Shown here one piece after another: positions 1 to 8,828 of a stretch of 15,932 nt of DNA. The translations under genes were made by a program, and so were the position numbers. Where the stretch lies: positions 1 to 15,932 of the forward strand of contig LVLI01000945.1 in NCBI GenBank assembly GCA_001687465.1. Direction: 5' to 3'. Position 1 is the first letter of the stretch. Every line of letters starts with the position of its first letter. Source of the DNA: Halocafeteria seosinensis (Eukaryota; Sar; Bigyra; Bicosoecida). Below the pieces are notes generated by a model. The model made no database searches. It saw only the letters and a list, made by a program, of their open reading frames with translations, and was not told the origin of the DNA.

Positions 1-139
1 TGAGTTTGGGCCCGTCCGCTTGCTTTGGCTCCTTGTTAGATATCAAGTCAGGACGGACAACAACGAAAGCAACCCCAATCAAAATCAGCGTCCATTGCAA
101 GGTGAGCAAAGATGATATACGCTTTGTGGGTCGTGCCAT
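1..139 (-). CDS. N-terminal fragment of an unidentified signal-anchored protein (cut by window edge)
   Basis: On the minus strand an ATG at 139 opens a frame that runs to the left edge of the window, giving 46 codons. The protein begins MARPTKRISSLLTLQW and continues with a hydrophobic stretch of about 15-18 residues (TLILIGVAFVVV), then a polar, charged segment (RPDLISNKEPKQADG). This is the shape of a type II signal anchor or uncleaved signal peptide with a basic N-terminus and a lumenal or extracellular domain to follow. A mitochondrial or plastid targeting sequence is less likely. The start context is ACC-ATG-G, close to the eukaryotic optimum. The remainder lies outside the window, so no family can be named. 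It is divergent from the cyclase-like gene that starts at 1719. Confidence 0.55.
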   Translation of the reverse strand, partial: MARPTKRISSLLTLQWTLILIGVAFVVVRPDLISNKEPKQADGPKL

Positions 140-1718
140 GGTTACAGTATTAGCTTGAGAAAAGGCGAGGAATCACGCGCTACTTTTCTTCGTTCATTCT
201 GCCTCTAGTAGTAGTTGTCCAACACCTTGGTGGTTTCCCTACGGCTATGGGAAAAAAGAACCCTGTTTAACTAACGAGCACTTGTTCCGGTTCCAGTTTG
301 TCCGTCAATACTGTACTCTACACTACTTCTGTCTACAACGTAGTGTCCAGAAAGCGCTGTAGCGCACGAGCGGAAAATATCCGCAGCGTCTCGGCGGGGC
401 GGGTCACCGGAAGCCCGACTTGTTCAGCAGAGTAGCATATTTCCCCGACTGCGTTTCCTTAGGCGTGTGCTGCCAAAAACAGCCAGTTTTGTGCAGAGGT
501 TGGTGGTGAGCACCACTACGCTTGAGGGCCTTCTCTCAAAGGTTGGAGGTAGACTTTTACACACACTAGAATGATGAAGTTGTACATCCACCATCTTGGT
601 GGCGGAAGTTTGGATTCTCGAAGAAGAATTGAACAAGATCTTGGAGGTCCGTGTTCGTAGCCCATTCAAGGTTATGGATACACTACTGTGTGTGCCTGTG
701 GTATGCTGTTGTATAGCAGTACCTGCCAAACTCATAAGTATACTCTACCGGTACGCGACGGAATACCCCTCCCATTTTATTATTTAAAACTTCAACTTCA
801 AATTTTATAACGCCCGCGATTTTTTTTTTTTTTTTTTATTAAATTCAATAATTCTTGAAAATATAAGCGTATATTAATTGCGATCGCGCGGCGACATGCG
901 ATGCTTCTGCTGCGTGGTCTGGGATGACTATCCCCAGTCCTCCTGCCTATACTTCTTCCCCGTGGACAGATTGGCTGGGTGACGGTGTGAGCGGGAGTTC
1001 GTCTTGCCACTTCAGCGCTTTGCGCACCATGTCGGCGGTATCTCCTTAACACGGGCGCATACCGCTCATCGTTAAGAGGATGCGGTCAACTTCCTCGCCG
1101 GTGGGCTATCTGTCCTGTGTGTGTTTGTGTGATCACCTGGAGGGGCGCAAGCTCATTCCGGTACCTATACAACATACCAGAAACAATACTTCCTCATTTT
1201 CCGTGGTAGTCACAACAACTCGGCTGTAGACATTCATGTTTTTGAGCTTAGCCGACATAATATATGAACGTTTGTGGCCAGCACTAACTGCAGTTCAGTG
1301 AAGCAGACGTTGCGATCCACCGGATCGCCTCGTCGGAACGATCGATCGCAGACAATCCAAATTTGTTGATGTTGGGAGAACCCCTAGCATCGCGCAAAGG
1401 GAGTAATATATTAATAGATATCGCTATGATAGAGGACGTCGCGGTTCAGAGGTGTTGCGGGTACTCAGAAAGGTGGTAACTGAGGGACTCTGTGCAATTC
1501 AGTTGAGTGGCAGCGAGCAACTACGCTTTGAGCATTGTTTATAGCGCAGCGGATCCCGTGTTTTCCGGAGAGACAAGAAATATAAAACATGCATGCTATA
1601 TAGGCTCGTATACATTGCTTGGTCAATGGTATAATCGACGGTTGACTGGCTCACAGTGGAGCAGCGCCTTGTTGGTTGCGGACTTCGACTGATTCAATAT
1701 TGTACCTCCGATCAGAGA
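140..1718. promoter_or_regulatory. Gene-free divergent region of about 1.6 kb
   Basis: This stretch separates two divergent genes and must carry both promoters. All frames are short and broken, and I could not tie any of them to a protein family or to plausible splice partners. The composition is uneven: about 770-880 is very AT-rich with an oligo-T tract, while 880-1080 is GC-rich. I saw no tRNA, rRNA or clear TATA box. The GC-rich part just right of the oligo-T tract may be the remnant of an insertion (see findings). Confidence 0.4.
820..837 (-). repeat. Oligo-T tract (18 nt), read as poly(A) on the minus strand
   Basis: There are 18 consecutive T on the plus strand. Read on the minus strand, the sequence entering the tract is GAATTTAAT followed by the A run, so an AATAAA hexamer runs straight into it. 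That resembles the 3' tail of a reverse-transcribed transcript, but a simple homopolymer in an AT-rich spacer is equally possible. I found no obvious target-site duplication. Confidence 0.6.
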
Positions 1719-4700
1719 ATGGCAACGACGGTACGTGCCAACGCTTCCGCATCCACGCAACAGCCCGTCACAATATGGGAGGAATTTCTGAGAAAACGCG
1801 AGAGGAAAGCTCAACCTTACATCTATGGCCTTTTTGTGTTCTCGGCAGTGGGATGGGCCGCACATACAGCGTTCGTTTTGAGTATCGTTGCCTCCGATGA
1901 GCTAACTAAGCCTTTAATCCCGTACGTGGCCGTCAGCAAGGGTATAAGTTCCATTCCGATTGCACTAGGCTTAACTGTGACGAAACTAACAAGTTTCCAA
2001 CACACATACAGCAAATGGCTGCTGTGGGGTGTTTTGGGGTTTCTGCTTGTCAGTTTCGGCGAGCAAGTAATTGTCGATTACTTGGTGAGAAAGCAGAACT
2101 TGTACTCCCAAGCGGATCTAGACCGGGTAGCGACCGTTGTCGCTTCACGAACGTTGGGTGCTCACCAAATGGTATACCTGTGTCTCATGCTGACTTATGT
2201 TCGGATAGCACTCCTGCGGGTTGGCTACCTGGTTTACCTATCTATCGCGCTTTTCGTAGCGATGCTTGTTTTGCTTGCTACATTTACGAGTTCGACTGAT
2301 GGGAATCTATCCTTTGTACGTCTCGAAATAGCCGACTTTGCTCGAGCCATAGTAGCACTGACATTTACTGCCGTGTTAAATGTTTACGCTGCTCATCGCT
2401 GGGTAGAGGACGAATGGTTTGTGTTTGTACAAAGAAAGCGTTTTCAACTGCAAAGTCTCCGGGCTGAAGAGCTTCTAACACTGGCAATGCCGCGCAATGT
2501 TGCACATCAACTCATGGTTGGTCAGCCCCAACAGATGGAATACGAGCGCGTCAGTGTTGCATTTCTCTATATCTTTGACTTTGAGAAACATGTTCGTCTA
2601 GCGTGTAAGTTTATCGGGTATCACCTCATTTTAAATGTTCCGAAAAGCAGAAATGTTATCTTGCAGCACGGACAGGAAGTATTTTCAAGTTTATGAGTGA
2701 CTTACACCATCTATATTGCACTCTCGATTCTCTTGTACTCGCTCATCCCAACGTGTATAAGATTGCTGCAGAAAAAAACTGCTACGCTGTTGCCGGGGGA
2801 CTGCCGAAGGTAATACAGAGACTACGTAACACCAAGTGTTATACCCTTTGAAACAAGCGTAGTGTTTCCGCAGGAGACGTCTAAGCACGCTGATTCAGTG
2901 CTTCAGTTCTGCTTACGAGCTATTCTTGCCACCGACCCGGCCGCAGCTGGAGGTTCGCAGCATACTTTCGGGTTTGCGGATTCGTATCAGATGCCCACCG
3001 AAAACAATTTTACCCTCAAATTGGCGATCGGCTCAGACAGCGGACCGGTTGCAACAGGTATGCTAGTGATAACTACAGAAAACGAAATTCTGTTCCTTCT
3101 CGTTAAAATCTAGCTTTGTTTTCCCAGGGATTGTGGGAAAAAGAAGGGCCATCTACCGCGCGTTTGGCAACACAGTCAACAAGGCGTCGCAATTGGGTGT
3201 TTTAGGCGAACCTGATGAAATTCAAGTTACGGAACAATTTGTTTCGGAATTGAACGGCTTAACAAGGACGAGGTATATCCAAACCCAGGGGAAAGAACAT
3301 CCGTTCAAAATCATTCAACATAGTTCCGGAAGCCGCAAATGGTACCAGATAATGTTCTGCGATACTAGATTTGAACAAGAAGGGAAAGAAGGTCGAAATG
3401 ATGGAGTTGGCTCTGAGGGATCTCACTTAGACTTGCTCCCTAGCGAAGTTCATTCTCGCCGCGAAAGTGACCCTGCAATAGAACCAGCGGAGCAGAAGCA
3501 TTACAGAAATAGATACGCCTCCTTTGAACAGCTGTCCGTCAGTTCCAGTTTTGAGAGGGCTAAAACCAATATCTCTGCGGCGACACGGCTCTTGAGAATT
3601 CCTTTGAATGAGGCGGTACGGGCATACAGGCATGCATATTCTCTCCAACTGCAGGAAAATCACCACTATTATATAAAGAAACTTGAGCAATTCTACATGC
3701 GAAAGTTTCTATTGGGAGATCGTGCCGTTGCATCAAATGAGCCGACGTCGCCCAATAGGGACCCACTGCGAAACACACGCACGAGTGACACAGTTAGTAC
3801 CGAACCGTACCAAGGCGCTGCACCTGCACTATGGAAGAATGCACTATTTGAAAACGGCGAGAATTCGTTGCCTTTTCAAACTCGCTTCCGTCCAGGGACG
3901 CTGGTGAGTAGTATACGGACTACGTTCCAGGATCCGGGCCTGGAAAGCTCGTATCGCGGTTACATCGACGCGTTAGTCTATCGGCTTGCGAGAAGGAGTA
4001 ATGTGGTCGTCACGGTGGCCTTCGTTGGTATCATCGCTGTGTACTCTTTAAGTCTTGAGAACCGGCGAGTGTTGCTCGCTGTGGTTTCGCTTATTACCGG
4101 TGCCTTGGTAGCGTTGATTCATGTAATGTTGAGGCGTTTCGCTTACCTGTCCAGGGTGCAGTTTGAGAGTCTTCCTGGCATGCCGCCAACAGGCCGAAGT
4201 CATTCCAGTGCGGACGCTCAAGAGCAAGGAAGCGTGGCACAATGTGAATTCTCTCGTGGGACTAACACTCAATCGATGTTTCGAGAAGGTCGTTCCACGA
4301 ACGTTCCAGGGCCGTCTAAGGACCAAAGCGTCTGTCAAAAATGCAGAGACTATTGGGATGACCTCCGGATTTGGATGGCTACGGCGATGTTGCTAACGAT
4401 ATCCGTAGTAACGTGTTTTGATCAAGCTGCTGTCGATAGTCAGCACTCTCACCTCCCCAATTGCGAACGGTGTTTACTCTCTTTCCTACCCGCTGTCATT
4501 CTCCTTTCCGCTTTCCAGATCTTTCGGATGGAGACAAAGTCTCAAATAGTTATCCAGCTACTGGCGGTAGTGGTGTACTTTATTGTTTTCTTCGCAAATG
4601 GGAGGACCAGGTCGTGTAATGCTTTAATACAGGGTCTTGGATTCTTTTTCCTTATAATTATTCTCATTGTCAGTAGTATCGATGCTGCTGTCACGCAGCT

Positions 4701-5800
4701 GCGCCGTCGGCAGGCGTTCATTCTTCAATATGCTAGCAAAAATGCAAAGGTACGTTCTTATTCATGGTATCTGTTGTGCTGAAATCGCTCAAAATATTAA
4801 CCGTATCCTTACATGCATGTGCAGGAAGAAGCGGATGCGGCCATGAACCAATTACTGCCTCACACAATCAATCAGCGCTTGGAGTGCAATGAAACGATTC
4901 CTTTTGAAATGAATCCAGGTGAAGTCGTGATATTGTGGGCAGATTGGTGTGAATTCGATGAACAATGCTCGCAGCTTTCATCAACCTCTATTATGAGCCT
5001 CGTAGACCGTATTCACACGACTCTTGATTCCCTGTTAGAGCATGAAAACGTTTGGAAAATGGATACCCTCGTAAATCACTATGTTGTAATAGGTGGCCTC
5101 GTACAACGTGCCGACCTTGCATATTTGACCGGACGTATTTTCTGTATTGCAAATCAGATGGTAGAAGCAGTGCAGGCTTTAGAGCTTAGTCTGGGTTATT
5201 CAATTGGGCTTCGCATCGGAATTCATACCGGAAAAGTAGCATCAGGAATTATTGGCATGCTACGCCCTCGCTACTACGTTTTTGGGGATGCAATGCTGGA
5301 GGCAAAGCGGTTGGGTAAGACAAGCACACGTAATCAAATTCAGGTTTCCAAAGCTGCAGCTGACTGCTATAGCAATTCGCAATTCAGCCTTGAGCCGTGC
5401 CAGCACGCGTGGCAGGCACGACCCCGCGCATTTTGGCTGAGTTCAAAGAGTGGAGTCTCAGATAAAGACTCAATTGAAATGCCAGAGACAGCTGCAACCA
5501 TTAGAGGAAGGAAGACATGCACGAACCGATGTGCTTTTACACCCCAGCCTTCGGATGACGGGTCAAACGGTAACCCCGAGGAAAATATCAACCCCAAGCC
5601 AAGAGGGCGAGTATGCTCCAGTCGAACAGATTCTGCATCACAATGAACTGAGGCAGTCTGAGGTTGAGTGGATACCCAAATGGTACGTACAACTTCTTCA
5701 GCACATATGTATTTCAGGATTCGGTCCCCACTTCTCGCCCAAAAATGCGAAAGCTAACATGCTACCTCTCTACTGACAGGTTAAGGTGTTCAGCGCATAG
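1719..5800 (+). CDS. Twelve-TM class III nucleotide cyclase-like protein (6TM-C1-6TM-C2), probably catalytically degenerate
   Basis: My model joins 1719-2604, 2667-2809, 2874-3057, 3128-4749, 4825-5440, 5505-5686 and 5780-5800, giving about 1,217 aa. The first four introns (62, 64, 70, 75 nt) restore frame unambiguously. The last two are less certain: without them the frame simply stops at 5646. Six TM helices (about residues 35-57, 67-87, 99-119, 148-167, 169-189, 206-226) precede C1 (about 250-450). A Ser-rich linker follows, then six more TMs (about 696-712, 718-740, 819-834, 853-870, 877-895, 905-925) and C2 (about 946-1150). This is the metazoan adenylyl cyclase plan. In C1 the metal Asp of FADIVGFT is Tyr284, the second metal Asp is Asn333, and the Asn/Arg pair is N422/Q426. 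In C2 D985 is kept, the second metal Asp is N1029, and the pair is L1103/R1107. The ATG at 1719 was chosen over an in-frame ATG at 1656 because the family-like basic and TM region follows directly. It is probably a regulatory pseudocyclase or a strongly diverged cyclase; the fold is certain, the activity is not. Confidence 0.85.
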
Positions 5801-5957
5801 CGGATTTTTATGGATTTTAAAGACATCCTCCACATACGAATTTATCCTTCTGCCACGCTGGGACTCTATGAAAGTGGCTAAAGTTACGGCATGTCCACTC
5901 AATTGCTTTTACCATTCGTACACTCAGGCGTGCATCAAGATATATGCACAAGCTGGA
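5801..5957. other. Convergent 3' region between the cyclase-like gene and AK6
   Basis: About 157 bp separate the modelled stop at 5800 from the AK6 stop at 5958; the gap is 311 bp if the cyclase-like gene ends at 5646. Both transcripts must terminate here or overlap. I saw no canonical AATAAA on either strand in this gap, and no gene. Confidence 0.4.
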
Positions 5958-6843
5958 TCAGGTCTCCGCAGTCCCTGTCTGTTTTTTCTTGTTCAGCCAA
6001 TCAGCCGTCCACTGTTCAATTCTGTCTGCTGCTGCTTCGAGGTCCTCTACTTCGTTACTTGTAAGGGACACAACTACCTCTGGTTTGTAGTTTTCTCGGG
6101 CCTCGTCTTCGCAGATTTGGAGTATCTCTGCTTCAATATTTTCTTTGATTTTCTTCTCAGAGTATTCCCTGCACGCACAAGAAACAACTCAAAGAAATTG
6201 ATTGTACTTTTAGATCTGTAAAAAACAAAAAAACCCTCTCTCCTTACCTCTTGACGAGTCTGTCGTAGAGCTCTGTGTTATCGGTTCGAAGCACTACGAC
6301 CAGGTCGAACCATCTTTCCGGGAACAGCTGCGAAGCGTGGAACTCTACCACTTTCCCGCCTTCTTTGAGCATATCTTCCATTTCATCCAAAAGCTGGTCG
6401 TCATGATAATACCATGTATTTCTTATTTTTATTTTTTAGGTAGACAACAACCAGACTGTATGCGGCGTGTCAGCATACCTTATCCTCCGAGTCCTCATCC
6501 AGTACATAGCTGTCAAAGTCCTCATCACGTCCACTGTGATAGTTATTCTCTTGTATCTGCGCTCGTATCGCTCGTGGTCGACAAGCGCACCCGATCATAC
6601 AAGCAGCCTAGCTTATCGTACCAATTTGCCGACGTTGATGGTCTGGAAGCCGATGTTCTCCTGCATTCACCACACGACTCCCCATGCATGAGGGATCCTG
6701 AGGGACATTCTGCATACTGTACGCACTTGCAGTAAATCGCATAAGGTGGATTTCCCGGTCCCTGGCGTCCCTGTGACGAGGATATTGGGCTTTCGACGAC
6801 TCTCCCCCGACGCTGACGGCGCTTGCTCCTCGTTCGCACTCAT
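5958..6843 (-). CDS. AK6: AK6/Fap7-type adenylate kinase-like ATPase (hCINAP family)
   Basis: Five exons on the minus strand (6843-6727, 6660-6622, 6556-6479, 6393-6248, 6168-5958) give 196 aa. The introns of 66, 65, 85 and 79 nt restore frame exactly. The P-loop GTPGTGKST is at residues 25-33, followed by INVGKL, the Asp-rich segment ending YVLDEDSEDK, then GGKVVEFHASQLFPERWFDL (90-109) and LRTDNTELYDRLVKR. The C-terminal helix region begins EYSEKKIKENIEAEI. Order and spacing match AK6/Fap7 throughout. The family is a small nuclear and cytoplasmic NMP kinase/ATPase that acts in late 18S rRNA processing with uS11 (Rps14) and influences adenylate balance. The Walker-B Asp of the family is Glu95 here; the neighbouring His97 is kept. 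An in-frame ATG at 6873 could add 10 residues. The gene is convergent with the cyclase-like gene and divergent from VTI1. Confidence 0.93.
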
Positions 6844-7718
6844 TCCACGGTATATACAACCATATATCAACAAAGTCCCACTGGATTTGCACCTATGCCC
6901 ATGTCATTCAATCCCATCATTTATACATCACGTACAAGTACAACAAGTACAACTGTGTCGCATGTGGTTAGATTATGCTATGTGTGTGTGTATTAGCCTC
7001 GGTCGGAAAGAAGTGAAGTGCCAGGCACCACCACAGTACCACCATGTGTGTGTTACATTCTTAGGATGCAGAGACTGACTCGAGCAGGAGACCCATGACG
7101 TTTTAGCGTTGGTTTTAGGTAGGAACCAGAGATGCTCAACATCTAGACAATCCATGAAAATTAGACACTAGACGCCGCATGTGTATAGATGCAACCGCCG
7201 CACAAGAGGTCGATCTCGCGTGACATACGTGTATGACATTCGAAGTACACTCTGTACACTGTCATGGTTCGTTTGCTTTTGTTCATTCGTTTGGAGGAAC
7301 GAATCCTGGATCCTTTGCTACATTTCGTCTGGAAGTGAAGTACTACAAATTTCTTAAGCCTATCATTTATTGTTATTCGCTTTCATTTTTTCGCCCAATC
7401 AACGAACGGCCTCACTCACTTCGAAGGACTCGTTGCTCAAAATTGCAAACCGCAATTCTACTTCCTCCAACAAAAGATTGTCGTCTAGACATTCCCGAAT
7501 CCTGGTGGAAGGTTGATGCGTTCACGTTCGTTAAGAGTGTTTGTTGTTACAGGATGACATGTGCCGGATGAGTATCACTTGAGCAAGAGGCGATTGAGGG
7601 CATTGTAATTCCCTTCGTTGGATTGGAAACCGTGTGAGGTAGATCTTGGCTGGCTTTGGTTCAAGTGCAGCCAATCCGAGTGGCTAGAATTAGTTCCAAA
7701 CAGTATCAACCAGTACCA
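6844..7718. promoter_or_regulatory. Divergent promoter region between AK6 and the VTI1-type SNARE
   Basis: This 875-bp stretch has no gene I can support; its open frames lack family features and consistent splice partners. It contains short simple repeats: a GTACAA-type repeat near 6930-6950, and a TG run near 6980-6990. A TATATA at 6851-6856 is too close to the AK6 start codon to be its TATA box unless the leader is extremely short. A CCAAT at 7671-7675 lies about 45 bp upstream of the SNARE start codon. Confidence 0.4.
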
Positions 7719-8716
7719 ATGGCGGACTTATCAGCCTACAATGACTACGAGGAGGAGTTTCTCCGAATGTCGCGTGAGCTCCAGAACCGCATTTCTGCCT
7801 TGCGTAACCAAGATGACGACAAACGCGGCGCCGAGCGCTCCCAGGCTGAGCTGAAATCCATCGAAACGGATTTGTGGCAAGCCAAGCAACAGTTGGCAGA
7901 TATGGAAACAGAAGTACGAGGGCTCCCCGACGGTACGCGGAGGGAACTAGGCAACAAAATATCCACCTACAGAGACTCCATTAGTATGTGAAGCAACAAC
8001 TCGTTCGTGGTGAGATCCAACTGTCTCCTACCCTACGTTACATTGTGTACTTGTTCAGATTCACTTCAGAAGGACCTGGAGAAGGTCAAAAACCGCATCA
8101 ATCGTAACTCATTAATGGAGTCAGGAGGAGGAGATGATATGAGGGTATGCCGAATTTCGATATCACTTGGGTCCGCACTTCCGGCTTGTACTGCCTCTCT
8201 TTGCAGTTTTCTGGTGAGACCCAGGCTCAGCGCGAGCGCTATATGCGAGCCAATGAGCGATTGGCGGCTGGATCCGATAGTTTGAGGCAGTCGCAACAAA
8301 CGCTTGAGGATACCGAGAACATGGGTAAGTCTGTTTTGTGCGTATATTTGCGGGGACTCTGAAAGCTAAGAAACGCATCTGCAATTTCAGCGATGGACAT
8401 TTCGGAAGAGCTACATCGAAATCGCCAGACTATACACTCAATCCGATCTAAAGGTATGCATTCGACTGCCTTTTTCCCTCTGTGCTATTATCCCCCTTCT
8501 ACACTTGAATGATCTGATGCAGTGGGAGAGGAGAACTCGATGCTTGATAATGCTCGCCGAGTGCTTAGAAGCATGACTCGCAGAGAGCATAGGTTCAAAC
8601 TGCTGCTAGCACTGTTTATTATAGTGCTCATAGTTATAATTGCTGTCATTATCTACTTTGCTACCAAAGGAGGTGGTGACGATAACAAGAGTGGCGACAA
8701 GGGTAAACTGCTTTGA
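7719..8716 (+). CDS. VTI1: VTI1-type Qb-SNARE
   Basis: Five exons (7719-7983, 8059-8144, 8207-8324, 8391-8453, 8523-8716) give 241 aa, with introns of 75, 62, 66 and 69 nt. The N-terminal helical (Habc-like) part starts MADLSAYNDYEEEFLRMSRE. A linker with a GGG run follows, then the heptad-repeat SNARE motif from about residue 120 (RERYMRANERLAAGSDSLRQ) through RVLRSMTRRE. One C-terminal membrane anchor spans about 204-224, followed by a lumenal tail of about 17 residues rich in G, D and K. The layout and the LHxxRQ...L..MTRR pattern match VTI1/VTI11, which works in Golgi, endosome and vacuole fusion as the Qb helix of several SNARE complexes. The zero-layer position is N167 (LHRNRQ) rather than Gln or Asp. 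An in-frame upstream ATG at 7656 exists, but 7719 matches the family N-terminus. The stop lies 112 bp from that of CCT4, facing it. Confidence 0.9.
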
Positions 8717-8828
8717 GTATAGCTGCCTGCCCCAGTCGGAACTAGATGACAATCGTACCACATATGAACCGGTAGATCATTGAATCAACAAGTGTTGAAT
8801 TGTTCAAATTTACCTCGATGGTAAAGAG
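8717..8828. other. Convergent 3' region between VTI1 and CCT4
   Basis: Only 112 bp separate the two stop codons, so the 3' UTRs are very short or overlap as antisense RNA. I saw no canonical AATAAA on either strand and no other gene. Confidence 0.4.

Noticed and set aside
424-735. Minus-strand open frame of 103 codons upstream of the cyclase-like gene
   Set aside because: It is Ser/Thr-rich with no recognisable domain, and I found no splice partner or conserved motif. It looks like a chance frame in the spacer.
1507-1692. Frame ending ALLVADFD, resembling the end (ALLVADRGPFD) of the minus-strand frame at 14632
   Set aside because: The two share only a few residues next to the stop and differ upstream. 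Both lie just before start codons of membrane protein genes, but this is too short to distinguish from chance.
5664-6221. Plus-strand open frame of 185 codons between the cyclase-like gene and AK6
   Set aside because: Most of it is antisense to AK6 exons 4-5 and intron 4, and it has no family features of its own.
7233-7571. Plus-strand open frame of 112 codons in the AK6-VTI1 spacer
   Set aside because: No domain or targeting feature, low-complexity stretches and no splice partners. Not supported as a gene.
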